64,000 nucleotides of DNA, taken from contig OZ023263.1 of assembly GCA_964006375.1 (NCBI GenBank), forward strand, positions 131,792,454 to 131,856,453, given 5' to 3'. The notes beneath the pieces are model-generated. The model saw only the letters and a program-made list of their open reading frames with translations, did no database searches and was not told the DNA's origin. Both the position numbers and the translations under genes were made by a program. Of the stretch, positions 26,496 to 40,139 are shown piece by piece (position 1 is the stretch's first letter; each line of letters opens with the position of its first letter). The stretch is from Tillus elongatus (Eukaryota > Arthropoda > Insecta > Coleoptera > Cleridae).

Positions 26496-26639
26496 GGTAT
26501 AGGTTTAATACATGTTTAGACTGAGCTTGCTACGAATGTAAAGTAAGTTTTATTGTCCCCCTCCACCACTCTCACTAGTTGTATTTTCCTGTTTTATTTA
26601 CCGGTAAACTTTAAAAATCTATTACGATCACTAAGTACC

Positions 26640-26894
26640 TTATAATATTTTGTTTTCATCGTCGTGAGGTCCGTAATACACTCCAAAGCATTCACCATGT
26701 TCATGCCAGACTTTAACAAACTTTGCTACACCAGCACAACCTTCTTTCTCATATGTATCCGAATCAGCATTAGTTGGAAGATAGTTGTCAAAATATTCGC
26801 TACAAATTGTATATAACATTTCGGTGCAATCTGTACGGTGGAGTTTTCGTGTCAAATTTATTACTTTCTCAAGGATATAACATGAGTTCTACTA
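26640..26894 (-). CDS. Uncharacterised exon-like frame
   Basis: An open minus-strand frame runs from about 26894 to a TAA at 26640. The only clear upstream boundary is TTTAGTAG just before it, a possible splice acceptor; no good start codon is present. The peptide is acidic and Cys-containing (DCTEMLYTICSEYFDNYLP, EKEGCAGVAKFVKVWHEHG) and not low-complexity, unlike the chance frames around it. I do not recognise the family. Its 5' end lies inside the inverted repeat at 26865-27042. It may be a relic exon of a host or transposon gene. Confidence 0.25.
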
Positions 26895-27042
26895 AACTAA
26901 TTATGTAATAACAAACATGAAAAGAAAGCCTTTTTATGAATTTGAGTGAAGTCGACCTGACTTAAATTCATAAAAAGGTTTTCTTTTCATGTTTGTTATT
27001 ACATAGATAGTTTAGTAGAACTCATGTTATATCCTTGAGAAA
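26865..27042. repeat. Snap-back inverted repeat, ~80-bp arms
   Basis: 26865-26943 is reverse-complemented at 26963-27042 with a 19-bp loop and few mismatches (including TAATTATG versus CATAGATA). Confidence 0.9.
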
Positions 27043-27148
27043 TGAATAAAATTTTCCGAAAGCTCGGCCTATAATAAAGAGTTTTATTCTACAACTGACG
27101 GCTTTCCCACAATCTTTTGATAAATAACATTATTACCGTCACAAATAT

Positions 27149-27154
<6 letters not shown>

Positions 27155-27244
<90 letters not shown>
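27155..27244. repeat. (TA)n(GT)n microsatellite
   Basis: 74 bp of TA followed by 16 bp of GT. Confidence 0.97.
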
Positions 27245-27467
27245 ATTCAACTATATATACACTTTCATAATCTTCTCCTTCTTCAGACTCGCGTTCATCC
27301 ATATAAGCTTGTTCTTGTATGTTCAGCACTAACTGTCTAAGTGTTGTCGTATTCTCTTCATCATATATTATATTTTTACTTCTATACTACAACTCACTGT
27401 TGTACTGCATACTACTACAGACTTCTGTGTGTGACTGAAAGTGAACTCGCTAATAAAACATATTTAT

Positions 27468-27690
27468 GTGCGAGTTCTGACAGGAAACAAGTGTTGAAAC
27501 GGGGTCAGCGTGAACACTAGCCGGAAGTAAAAATTGATAATGGGTCTGCTGCGAGTTCTGACAGGTAATGAGAGTTGAAACAAGGTAAACGCTAACACTG
27601 GCCGGAAATAAAAATTGATAATGGCTCTGCTGAGAGTTCTGACAGGAAATAAGAGTTGAAACGAGGTCAACGATAACACTGGCCAGTCTC
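27468..27690. repeat. ~80-bp tandem repeat, three copies
   Basis: GAGTTCTGACAGG...GTTGAAAC...AACACT.GCCGG...AAAATTGATAATGG recurs from about 27471, 27551 and 27631. The third copy is truncated near 27687. Confidence 0.85.
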
Positions 27691-27827
27691 GACAGGAATT
27701 CAGCTGTTCCCGCGTGCAGCTAGCCCCTGGCTGTTATCATCTAGTTGCCATCATCTTGCTTGGTATGCTTTCAAGTTCCCCTCACGTGGGGGGGGTCGCG
27801 AAGTGAACCTCCATTTTTTTAAGTAAA

Positions 27828-27831
<4 letters not shown>

Positions 27832-27904
<73 letters not shown>
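27832..27904. repeat. (TA)n microsatellite
   Basis: 73-bp TA array. Confidence 0.97.
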
Positions 27905-27907
<3 letters not shown>

Positions 27908-28177
27908 AATATATAAAATAAATAAATGAATATTTTATCTTCCCTCATAGAAAGGAATGGAATGATACCCCACATGTGTTCTCTTACTTAAAAACTCAAA
28001 ATTTTCAGTTTGCGCATGCGGAAATGCCATATTTGAATTCCACTCGTCGATACGAGTACGGTGATACTCCACACATTGGTGTCTAACTATACAAAATAAA
28101 AAAGTTGGTTTGCGGTGGGCTCTCTTATTTTGATAGGTTAGTCTAAATATCTTTTAAAAATTCAAATTTCCAAGATT

Positions 28178-28345
28178 TTTCACTTACGGTCAGCCATCTT
28201 GGTCGCCATACTAAATTACGTCGTCCCATTAAAAATCTCTTTTGTCTCAATACATCCATCTTTGTTTTATCACTTTGGCTACAAACTCACCAGATTTTTC
28301 ACTTCCGGTCGGCCATATTGGCCGCCATCTTGGATTACGTCATCT
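28178..28345. repeat. Direct repeat with GCCATCTTG motifs
   Basis: TTTTTCACTTACGGTCAGCC...ATTACGTCGTC recurs about 118 bp downstream as TTTTTCACTTCCGGTCGGCC...ATTACGTCATC. Each copy carries CCATCTTGG/CCATATTGG-type cores. Confidence 0.6.
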
Positions 28346-29329
28346 CAGGTTCGAGCTCTTGTCTCTCTCTATCCAATCCGCTATCTTGTTTTGTCATCCG
28401 AACGTCACACGTATGCGCAGAGCCTGGCGGCTGTTGCAGAACAGCCAATCTATATATCTACTATGTTAAAATGCGAGAACAAAAATAAATAAAAATTTCC
28501 TGGCTACCTAATCATGAAATAATAGGAAATATTTTTCATATAAAGGGCAGTAGAATTAAGCGGCTTTATAAATAGAACAAAACAATCACCGCAAACATTC
28601 AGAATACTTGCTGCAGGAAGAACGTCATGCTATTCCCGTTGGTTGTGCTAGTCAGAGGAGAAAGCCACCACTCACTCTTTTTGTGATGCTTTTTGCTAGA
28701 CCACAGCGAGGTAATGAATAGATAGAGCTGTTTCCGAGTTAGGGTAATTTGGGTTTCGTAAGCTGCTTTTTGAATGTCTGAACCGAACCAGTGACCGCTG
28801 CTGCTTCACTAATAATGCTCCCTTACTTGCCGTTGAGTTGGCTTTGTGCTGCTTGCTGAGTTTATGCGGTAGAGGTTTTGTGTTTCGATGCCGTGACACG
28901 GGGCAATAAAGCATATAAATTGCTCTTAGCAAAACTCGATTGTTTATATAAGTGCTGAACTGAACTAAAGGTAAATACAATAGAAATGTTTGCGACATTT
29001 ATTGACTCAAGGCAAAGCCAACGTCCCATTAATGAAATCCTATATATACATACGACTCGGATGAGCAAACCTACTTCAGAGAAGTTCAGGATAGCGGCGA
29101 GTAAGATAAATTTAACAATATTTAACACAGATTGGACTTCTTATTACTAAACAAATATTAGACAATTATATTGCTCGATTAAATAGACAACCCTTTACAG
29201 AAATGTAATTTTCGTTTGATTCCAATAATTAGACTGTGCTTAAAAATGCAAAATGTAGTAAGTGGTACATAACATGTACAAAATATCAAAATAATAGTCA
29301 TAACCCGCCAATATCCAGAATTATTACGC

Positions 29330-29332
<3 letters not shown>
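28346..29332. other. No gene seen
   Basis: Only short frames with no recognisable domains. Confidence 0.4.

Positions 29333-29410
<78 letters not shown>
29333..29410. repeat. (TA)n microsatellite
   Basis: 78-bp TA array. Confidence 0.97.
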
Positions 29411-29412
<2 letters not shown>

Positions 29413-29733
29413 TGTTTCTTCCAATCGAATAATTTTTTTTCAACTGCCGAATGAAAATTTGCGGCAGCATGGTAATGCTGCCTCCAGACCTTTATTATTG
29501 GACTTCTAGTAGGTATAACATTCCCACCAATGCTCTAATTTCACAGGTATCAGTCTGTTTTGCTTTGGCAGATAGATTGACAGAGACTAGTTGAACAACT
29601 TACAATTTCTTGCTACGTAAGGATAAATAGAATATATATTGATTTATCGTTCTTATTCCCATTATAGAACAAACTGATTCGATGACACTTTTGCTATAAG
29701 ATTTTACATGTGATCAGACTGGTGATCAAAAAG

Positions 29734-30802
<1,069 letters not shown>

Positions 30803-30850
30803 ATTTTTCCCGCAGGGCTCCTCCGCGGCCTTGCCGCCCCGCCCCGTAAC
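30803..30850 (-). repeat. LINE 3' end scrap
   Basis: In reverse complement, GGGGCGGCAAGGCCGCGGA followed by an A-rich end matches the 3' end of the LINE at 13148-17832. Confidence 0.6.
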
Positions 30851-33258
30851 ACTGTTTAGTCACCATAGTAAGGTGTTTTTAATTTAAGTTTCGATTAGAG
30901 TGTCTTCGGTTAATTTAATAGTGTTGTGTAGACAGTCCCCATTCTCTACAAATGAGATCAGGTTACTGTCCAGGCTCCTGGTTAGCGATTCCTGATTTTT
31001 AATCTTTGACTTTGATTCTGCTTTTGATCCTAAGCCATAGCTTAAGCTCATAAGCTTAATTACAGCTCTGACGTAAATAAAACCTTATTAGGCTGAAGTT
31101 ATGGTGTTTTATTGATCAGCTGGCAATTAATCGCCATATCGCAGAATGAAGCTTTTGTTTCGTAACATTGGTTTTATTTGATGTGTCCTCCTAGTTAGCA
31201 TTGGGACGGAAAGTGAGGTCAAGAATCAGGTTTCATTATCAATGAGACATGGTAATCAAGCATAAAGGAACAAGTGAGTCTTTCTTTAAAAAATGAGAAC
31301 ATTTATTAACTTCCTTCACACCTTAAAATCCACTGGACAGGAGACAGATATTGATCTGTCTCCTGTCCAGTAGATTTTTATAGCATATTTTACCAAATCA
31401 TGTCTGTAGTATTATCTTACTCGTGTGACACTGCTGAAATTTCTTGCATTGAGAATAAAGTTTAATCTATCATTATTTTTGCTAAAATCATCATTAATTA
31501 TTGTGTATACAGTTGTCAAATGTCACGTAACCCTTTTCTGGTAACATTAGTGAATAAAGGGATGCTGCCCGTTTAAAACTAGAATCCTGCTCTTTAAATA
31601 ATTATTAAAAATAATTTTTGCGATTTTCTTGCAAAATTTAATTAAAGGTTCACTGATAAATTTGTTTATTATTTTGTTTTATCTTAGAAATTTCCAAATA
31701 TTACCTTTTGCCTCTCAAAACTCTATCTTTTGCACTGGGGGTTTGAAGAATATGAGCTTTTAGTAAAAGATTATTTCCCCAAAAAGAGTAAGTATTTCAA
31801 TTAAACTTCTTATTCTATTAATTACAATATTATTATTTTGGCCCACCTGATTTGATACAAAAGAACATAAGAAGCCACCTATAAAAATCTAAGTCTCAAA
31901 TTTCACAATTTTGACGATAAATTCTAAATCATCATTTAATAACCACTAATCGGCTTTCTTGGGATTAATTGGAAATGGGAATAATTTTTAAGAAGGGATC
32001 ACGAGTGTTGTAGGTCTTAGTTCACGCTCATCTAAGCGGTTTTTTCGAAAGTCTCAATCGTAATTTCGTTATAAGAAATATTCTTTGCACGAAATTTCGT
32101 TAAAAAATATTATTTGTGCAAAATTCGACTAAATAAATTTTACCCAAAATACCCGAAATAAAATGTTTCACTAAAATGCCCTAAAACAATATTTTTGCAT
32201 GAAAATTCATTGAAACATTCTTTTTAGGGAGTGCTCTAAGAAAATGTTTCATCAAAACTTCGCTGAACATTATTTCACGCCAGATTTTGAAACCAAATTT
32301 TCTTACAAGAAAATTAAAAATAATTTGTCTCAAAAAACTAAAACCAGTTGTTTCACCAGTTCTTTAACATTTGTTTTAAGACAATTCAATATTTAAAGAA
32401 CGCTGTACTACATAACATCTCGCTAATAATATAAATTAAAAATTATAGTAGAAACTTTCTTTCTGGCGTCACAGAGAAAATGTTCTTTTGCCTGACGATG
32501 CCGTAAAAGCAAAACCGGTTGCAGATAAGGAAACAAGAACTTGTGAAACCACACAAAAGGTATCTACATCTGTATCAAGCATGGAACGGTTTCATCAAGT
32601 CAACAATCTGGTCGGCTATTAAAATCGAATCAAACGTCCCCATCCCCTTATTTTTCTTAAAAAAAAAACAAAATTTTTTGGAAGAAGTTGTCTAATTTTC
32701 TCGGCTGCACATTTGTCCAAGCGATTTACAAAGAAAAATTACTTATCAAATTTAATTAAAATCGACTCATAACTTTACTTCTACATCGTCACAACGTGTG
32801 GAAGTACATAAATCTGAAAAAAAATACGTAAAAAGTGTCAAAACATAGAAAACATGATTTGGGAACGAAAAGTTTTTGTCTGTCTGTCTGTATGTCTGTC
32901 TGTTTGTAGCCACGATAACTTTAGAACGAATTGAAGTATCGTCTTCAAATTTGCTAAACAGTTAGCACCCGACAAACGAACGGTTCGGATTGTTTTTGGG
33001 CAAAAGCACTCCGGGGGTAGGGATGAATGAGGGGTGATTTAGTGAAAATTGAATTTTTTTCGTTAAAACTTGAGTAATATAACATTTTAGGGTTCGTTGA
33101 AACAAACCCTAAAACGTTATATCCAGGGGTAGGGGATGAATGATTTAAGTTATGGACGCTGAACTCATTTCATGAGAGTGTCTTTCTAAGGTGAGTAGAT
33201 TATCACAGCTATGTGGAAGTTATAAGTCAATTTGCAGCACTGTTTTAATATTGTTGCT

Positions 33259-33261
<3 letters not shown>
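30851..33261. other. No gene; one hairpin and a (TCTG)n run
   Basis: AT-rich. A hairpin with 25-bp arms (one mismatch) lies at 31325-31349/31354-31378 around CTCCTGTCC. A (TCTG)n tract at about 32877-32905 is followed by GTAGCCACGATAACTTTAGA, a sequence type seen beside TCTG runs in dispersed insect repeats. 33079-33119 forms a hairpin around TTTTAGGGTT. Confidence 0.5.

Positions 33262-33324
<63 letters not shown>
33262..33324. repeat. (TA)n microsatellite
   Basis: 63-bp TA array. Confidence 0.97.
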
Positions 33325-33326
<2 letters not shown>

Positions 33327-34750
33327 CTCGTATAAATAATCACCCTGTATAAATGTATTTTGATTTATAGTTTTAAATGGGTACAATTTAGGAGAATTCT
33401 ACTTTCATTTGTTGTATTTTAAAATGTAAATAGAAACCTTTATATTGACAGTCTACACACAATGTTTATGTATGACCCTGTAGATTTTATCAATGTATTT
33501 GCTTGTTGAATAAATATTTATGACTGTAGAGTTTGATTATTTGAATTCATATCTGTATATGTTATATTGAAATTAACTTCAGTGTACTATTGGTTGCATA
33601 TCCCCCTTAATCCTCAGTCAAATGTTATTACATTTTTAATAACATAATTATTATTATGATAATTTGTTGAAATCAATTAACCTTTTTAATTTACTTACTT
33701 CTGTGCTAGCCCTCTCTCTTCTCAGTGGTAGGTTCTGCTAATTAGGAGAAAATAGCCTGCTAATATGCAATTAATTTTAACTTATGTTATTTTCATTTAC
33801 GCAAAGAACCATGTCTTCAACTTTTTTTAACAAATTTTATTTTACAGAATTTTAAATTGAAACTTAAATCGGATCCTCTATAAAAAATGTTAAATCTTAT
33901 TAACAAAATACATGGTTAAAATTACTGACAAAATTTTGATTGGTTTAAAATGTTTATGAACAATATGGCCTTTCGAATTTTTATACTGCGCTCTTCACGC
34001 CCTCTAAATTTGTAACTTGGAACTATTGTGAAACGCAAATAAGATTTCTGTTTATTTATGTAGAAATTGACAGTATTGACTGTTTTTATTTGATGTAATG
34101 GACCCCTTGTTCTGATTTAAACAAAATAAAATGGATTTCAAACCTTGATTCCTGGCTAGTTGTGGTAGGTAAATCTGAACGTGGTTATTCTTTATATATA
34201 ACTGTTTTCTAGTGTAGTTATTACGGAAAAACATTCATTTAACACATTCTGTTGCTTTCAGGGGTACAATGGGTCTTCTTTACACAAAATATAGTTTAAA
34301 ATATTTAAATTCTTTGGGAAGCAAGATATGACGCTCTTCTCGCGTCTTAATTCTATTAACAACCAACCATCAACTCGTCCAATTTCATCTCGAATGTTGT
34401 TTCATGTTTTGTCTTAGGGCATTCTTTCTTGAAAATTAATTAGAACCTTTATGACAGCTGTTCATCTTTGAAAAGCCCGGTAAGTTTGAATTTTATTACC
34501 CTACATCGTTATTATTAAACTGAGATTTGACATAACCTTACTTCTAGACAGTAACAAATATTAAATTTAAAACGAAAATAAGTTTATATGCTGCAATCTT
34601 GATTTCAAAAGTCTCACAACACAAAAACACTGTCTTTGATAAACTCCAGTCCATTGCTTACATAAAAAAACTCTTACATATACATTATACAAAGTGTTTT
34701 TTTAAAATTGCATTTAGGTAATTGTTTTAGAGCATAATTCTTTGGTTTGA
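33325..34750. other. No gene seen
   Basis: AT-rich intergenic DNA with no supported feature. Confidence 0.45.
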
Positions 34751-34753
34751 ATA

Positions 34754-34829
<76 letters not shown>

Positions 34830-34842
34830 TATATATATATAT
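34751..34842. repeat. (TA)n microsatellite, interrupted
   Basis: TA array to 34825, a short ACAG break, then 14 bp more. Confidence 0.95.
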
Positions 34843-35340
34843 ACAGATTTTTGGCTTTTTTAAACCCATTTGAACTGGGATACTTTCCAAATTTGCTAGT
34901 TATAAATCTCAAAAGTTTCATTAATGATTATTTTAATAAACTGTGGCTTTATACCTGTCATTGCCCATTCAAATAACACTGACTAACAATAATAGAGAAT
35001 ATGCTTGTATATTAATGTTTTTATGTTTTAGTGTTTAAAAAAATGTCGAATGATGTGGATATATATATACACAATTCACAAAGAGCCCATATACATCACG
35101 TGTAAACCGTAAGTATTGTACTTACTACTGATCAGTGGTCCAATGATTGCACCAATGTTACTAAGATAACCCCCCAAGGTCTGAAGATTTACATATTTCA
35201 ACAACTAACAGGAGTTTAACGTCATCAAATTAGATTTCCGTAAGGGTTTTTATTTTTGTTTTATAGTAAAATTTATTGGGAATTCATATTATATACACTA
35301 TGATGTACTAATAGTTTATGTTTATGTGCAATTTCCCAGC

Positions 35341-35343
<3 letters not shown>

Positions 35344-35414
<71 letters not shown>
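35344..35414. repeat. (TA)n microsatellite
   Basis: 71-bp TA array. Confidence 0.97.
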
Positions 35415-35416
<2 letters not shown>

Positions 35417-36000
35417 GTGACGATAAAATTTGGAACGCTCGAATTTACTCTTTTCAATTGTAAACTTATGACGTAAAGATTACATTTATGCTGGCACCCA
35501 TTTATAAATAATGACGTCATCATAAGTTTTTTTAAATGTCAACCATATATTTGTTGTTTTTTTTTTCATAGACCGCTTACAACTTAAATGATGAAAAAAA
35601 ATTGCTACCTGATATAACATTTTTTGGGTAAAAATTGCAGTATTTACTTAAAAAATGGAATTGCATTTCTCACCGTTTTTATTTGGGACCAGTTTTCTTT
35701 AGAAAGATGAGGGTCTTCACTTTTCTAAAATGCTGAACTCTTGATTTTGTGATTCTTGACACGTGAAACAAAAAGTAAAGTCAAAATCATTTTTAACAAC
35801 ACGTGATAATTTATTGACTATTGCGGATTATCAGTATTTAGTTATCGGACTTTTATTGCAGTATGGATTTGTAATTCAGTGAACAAAGACAATAGTGTTA
35901 AATCGTGAACTATTTTCAATTATTACCTGCCGTTTAAATTAATTAATAATAGTGGTGAAAGTGTAAAAGTGATCAATTCTAATTCAAATTTAACAAAAAT

Positions 36001-37035
36001 GGCACGTTTAACCGAAAGGGAAAGAATAGGATGTTAATGAGGATTGGCGACAGGCTTAAGTGCTCAGGAAGCAGGCGAATTATTTGACCAACAACATCCA
36101 GATAGACCGCCAATTGTAAGATCTACAGTAAGAAAATTGGTTGCCAAATTCACAGAAAATATTTGCTTCGACAATATTGACCTTGAGTAAGTGAAGAAGT
36201 CAGATTGAATATATTGTTTGAATCTGAAGAAAATTCTCATCATTCTACAAGGCAACTAGCCCTAAATAACAACGCGGACCAAACTTTAGTGTCTAAATTA
36301 TTTATAGAAGAGAAGTATCAGCCCTACAAACTGCAATTGATACACGATATAACGACGATGATTCGGATAGCCGTTTACAGTTTTGTGATACGTTGCAATG
36401 AAGATCTCAATTATTCCTCGGTGGTTCAGGAGCAGTAATGTGTGCCTCTGAAACGAAGGGAACTGGGTTCGATCCCAGGGTTCACACACACACAAGATCC
36501 CAATCTTCTTAATAACATACTCTTTTTTGAGCGTGCCACTTTTTGTCTGAATGGGGATTAAATCGTCACAACTCAAGATATTGGTCAGGGGAGAATCCTC
36601 ATTGGACTCAAGACTCCCACAGGACCTTACTTTATTCAAGAATATCTTACAACAGCACGTTATCAAAATTTCTTGCGATTAGATTTAGTGCCCGCACTGG
36701 CAGTAATTTTTCTAAATAATCACAAGGCAGATGTGCCCCATCAAGGTATTTGGTTTCAGTCTCCTTTGGTGTAGACGTTCGTCAATATCTAGATGCTACA
36801 TTTCCTGAAAGATGGATAGGGTGTCGAGGAGCAATTGAGTTGCCTTCGCGTTCCCAGACTTGGCTCCCTTGGATTTTTTCTGTGGGGTTATGTAAATCGA
36901 AAGTCTTACATCAGATGGGGACTCGTTAGTTCGACCGGCGGTTCAATGCAGTCACTCAGGTATGAAAGGGTTAAATATTTGACCGAGCTCAACGTCATAG
37001 TAGAAAAATAATAATGGCACACAGCTACGGGGGTT
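36001..37035 (+). pseudogene. Mariner-superfamily transposase pseudogene
   Basis: From ATG at 36001 the frame starts MARLTERERIG and runs, past two stops, through an HTH region (HPDRPPIVRSTVRKLVAKF) to LALNNNADQTLVSKLF. The rest, in shifting frames, gives NGD (36550), the QYLDATFPERWIG-like block (36790-36820) and LGFFLWGYV (36868-36895), which flank the DD/E catalytic core of mariner/Tc1-type enzymes. A Pol III-type repeat interrupts it at 36415-36500. Multiple stops and frameshifts show it is dead. Confidence 0.65.
36415..36500 (+). repeat. tRNA-like SINE fragment
   Basis: GGTGGTTCAGGAGCAGTA resembles a Pol III A box, and GGTTCGATCCC (about 36467) is a canonical B box, followed by a CA run. 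It sits inside the mariner coding sequence and so is an insertion. It does not fold into a full tRNA. Confidence 0.45.
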
Positions 37036-37295
37036 CCAAGGCCATGGCAGAAACTTTTGAAATTAAAAAAAAGAGGAATTTTATAAAAACTGAAATTTAT
37101 ACATGATGTTAGTACAAATATTGTAAGCCGACATTTAGCACGGCAGATATTTTTCTTGCTTCTAACATCTCGGCAGACAACCTAATCAAACAAGATTTTG
37201 CAACAGAAATGAAGAATATACATTGGGAAGTGATGAAATAGCAGCATTTATTGGCAATAAATTATTTCACCTCTGTTTTCGAAATTGTCGTTCAT

Positions 37296-38240
37296 ATTAT
37301 TATTATTATTACCTTTATTGCTTAAAATTACACAACATGTTTATTCAATAAGTCTAAGACTTGTGGTAAATATTAACATACATATATATAGTTGCATCCA
37401 AACCTTTTTTTTAAAATATGTTTCAACAACACACCACGAGGGCTTACAGCCTAAATACTATCGTACCGTAGGTGTTGACAAGGAGGAAAGACGCAGCTTG
37501 TTAATTCTGGAGTTGAAGGTTTGGAGGTTCGGAGGAGAAGGAAAAACATGTGCCGGCAAAGAATTCCACAACTTGGAAGTCCTCGGGACAAAAGAGCGGG
37601 CATAACAAGATGTTCTATGTCTCGTGACCTGGACAGTAAAAGGGTGCATTCGCTCGGTTCCCCTGGTGATCTGTTGGGGGCAGCAGGTGGGGAACTATGG
37701 AGGAAAGCTCCTCCGAGCAGTGCCCGTGCAGATATCTATAAAAGAGAGAGATGTCACAAACGGCACGTCGGTGGGCAAGGGATGGCAGCCTTTGGGTGAG
37801 GGTAGGGTCACCGATAAGACGTATAGCTCTCTTTTGAATGGAGTCCAGGACAGCGAGCGTAGAAGCGGCACCGGCACCCCAGATGTGGGAGCAGTATTCG
37901 AGGTTTGGCCTTATTTGTGAAGTATATAAGGTATAGAGATTAGCTGGTGAAAAGTATTTGCGAGCCCGGAGGAGGAAACCTAATTTCTTAGCAGCCGCTT
38001 CTGCAATTGATGTGACGTGTTGGTGCCAATTAAGATTTCGATCCACAGAAGTGCCAACAAGAGAAAACGACTCATTACTTTGAATAACTTGGTTGTTCAT
38101 TGTGATGGGTCTAGGGCTGGTGTATCTCTTGTGGGAAAGAAAGCAAGACTTAGTTTTGATAAGGTTGAATTGTACAAGATTTCTACTTCCCCAGTCTAAT
38201 ATTTTTTTGAGATCCACGGAGACAGAACCCTCCATGAGCC
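37296..38240 (-). pseudogene. Jockey/CR1-type LINE 3' end
   Basis: Minus strand 38235-37615 encodes the end of an RT: SFSLVGTSVDRNLNWHQHV, AAAKKLGFLLRARKYF, LYTSQIRPNLEYCSHIWG, LDSIQKRAIRLIGD. After a frameshift near 37620-37650 it continues as CYARSFVPRTSKLWNSLP (37649-37458). The 3' end is a (TAA)n tail at 37296-37316. The rest of the element is missing, as is usual for 5'-truncated copies. Confidence 0.75.
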
Positions 38241-38474
38241 TGCGATCCTCATCTAACTGCTTGACAACACTCCAAATTCAACAACCTTAAAATTTTGACA
38301 TTCCAAAAATTTCCTTTCTGTTCCATTTCGTTCTTCTAATATTTCACCTGATGCCTCCATTTACAATTAATACTAATCACTCCATAATACTTTTCCAACT
38401 GCAAACCTTTCTCAACTACCCATATTTTTGCCTAAATTCTAAATTTTGTACGAGACCAAAAATGACATTTTAAT

Positions 38475-38900
38475 TTGACATGCTTCAAATTAACATATGT
38501 TACAAATTATAGTAAAGCAGAATCAAGTATTGTTGAAGATATATGTTTAGAGTTGCACAAAGAAGCAGACAGCAAAATTATTTACCATAAGGTCGCTGAT
38601 CAATCTAATATTGAAATCAAAGGCTCTGATAGGGATATTATGATAATCCTGCTTGATTGATTATATGGTACAATTGAAAAATACTTCTCCCCATATCTTG
38701 ATTCTCACGGAACAGGAAATAATGAACGATTTATTGACGTCACTAAAATTTATGAGCAGCTTGGTGAGTTACTTAGTAAAAGCTTGGTTGGTATCTAAGG
38801 TCAGGTGCATTCTGACTATAATTGAAAACGCATACTGGTTTCGCTTTCATTAGAGCTCATCGGCCAAATTACAGCCAGAATACACCCAACAGCAAGTTCG
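38475..38900 (+). pseudogene. XPG/PIN-like nuclease relic of a transposon ORF
   Basis: LHKEADSKIIYHKVADQSN and IKGSDRDIMIILL fit the EADTK...DTDI signature of the XPG-like nuclease proteins that are multicopy in insect genomes. About 30 codons on, in another frame, comes NERFIDVTKIYEQLGELL, also typical. A stop at 38658 and a frame change break it. Function of the intact family is not known to me beyond its PIN/XPG-like fold. Confidence 0.45.
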
Positions 38901-38904
38901 GCTA

Positions 38905-38990
38905 AAGGTAACCAGCCTCGTAGAACATAGTGACATACGACAGTGTCGCCATCGGTGGTGTAGCCAGGTAATGCGTTGTCACGGCATCTC
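38905..38990. repeat. Dispersed repeat shared with 20255-20345
   Basis: CCAGCCTCGTAGAACATAGT and ACGACAGTGTCGCCATCGGT recur in inverse orientation in the LINE spacer at 20255-20345, ending in TAATGCGTTGTCAC. Confidence 0.75.
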
Positions 38991-38999
38991 TAATAAACA

Positions 39000-39335
39000 C
39001 TAAACGTTATAGTAGAGGAGAACTGGGGGTTCTGTGACCAAAACCGTGTATATCCCATGTTAAACCTTATGGGAAAATCTAAGCTTTTTTTGTGACATCT
39101 AGGAGGTTAGGAGGTTCTGGGACCACTTGGGCCAGACATGACGTCACATATGCATTTAGCCTTGTTTTGTAACCTGTAAACATTCTAAGGTCATTGACCT
39201 GTTATGGGAAACTTTGGCCAGACGTCACATTAGGGATTTTTTTTTAAAAAGCCACATGGAGCAGGTGAGTTTCGAACCCGGGACATTCAGATTGGAGCAA
39301 CGATGCTAACCACTGAGCTATAGAAGCACTTATTA
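39000..39335 (-). repeat. tRNA-derived SINE candidate
   Basis: On the minus strand, about 39330-39255 begins CTATAGCTCAGTGGTTAGCA (A box) and has GGGTTCGAAAC (B box), then a T-run and a body that twice carries TGACGTC...TCTGGCC. The anticodon arm does not pair properly, so I call it a SINE head and not a tRNA gene. Confidence 0.45.
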
Positions 39336-39339
39336 CTTT

Positions 39340-40139
39340 ATTGTTTTAGGTTAGTATATATACGACTTTTAATTAAAACAAACCATACATGTAACATATT
39401 TAATTTTTTTGTTATTATTAGACAAATGGACGATTTACAAAATAAGAATTAATATGTTTTTATATTATATAAATTTTAAACATAAAGCAAACGACCTCGA
39501 GCGTAATAATTAGTTGTTATTAGATTTCGCATAGTGTGTTTCGAACACTACAATTGAGAGGCCGCGCTTCCCACCTCTTGTGTTATTTTATATAATTAAG
39601 AACAAACTATGCAACATATTTAAATCTTTTGCTATTGGACGATTTATATAAATCAAATGCAATTAAAAACAAATGCTAACATATTTTAAGCCTTTGTTAT
39701 TGTTTTGATATTATATAGCATAAAGGAATATTCGTTGTTATTAAAAAATTAGCCAAATGGGTAGGTAGGTTCTATAAATAACACATAGAGGTCGTAAGCA
39801 AATAAAAAATACGAAGAATGGTTGGTTACAGGTTCAATTGCAAGTTTTTAGTTTTAAGCCCTAAGTGTGAAGTATTAGGCTTAGGAAATAGATTTTTTAA
39901 AATTAGTATACGAGTAATTTTAGGAGGGTAAAATACTCAGAAACAATGGTTACAGGTTCATAGACACATGCGCAGACCAACTTTTAGAGTTTTTGGTCTA
40001 AACCACACATGTTTGGTATCATTTTACTTGGCTCGATGAGTAGAATTCAAAAAAATAACATAGGTGCATGTGCAAACCAACTAGAAATCATTTAGAAGTA
40101 ACTAACAACTCAAAATGAATGTCTTGAAATGTAGACTAA
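39340..40139. other. No gene seen
   Basis: AT-rich sequence leading into the satellite. No coding signal. Confidence 0.4.

Noticed and set aside
28178..28345. Solo Polinton end because of GCCATCTTGG words
   Set aside because: Only short motif similarity; lacks AGTAGGTAATGCG and the rest of the terminal repeat.
39255..39330. Functional tRNA gene
   Set aside because: A and B boxes are good but the anticodon arm and acceptor stem do not pair; better explained as a SINE head.
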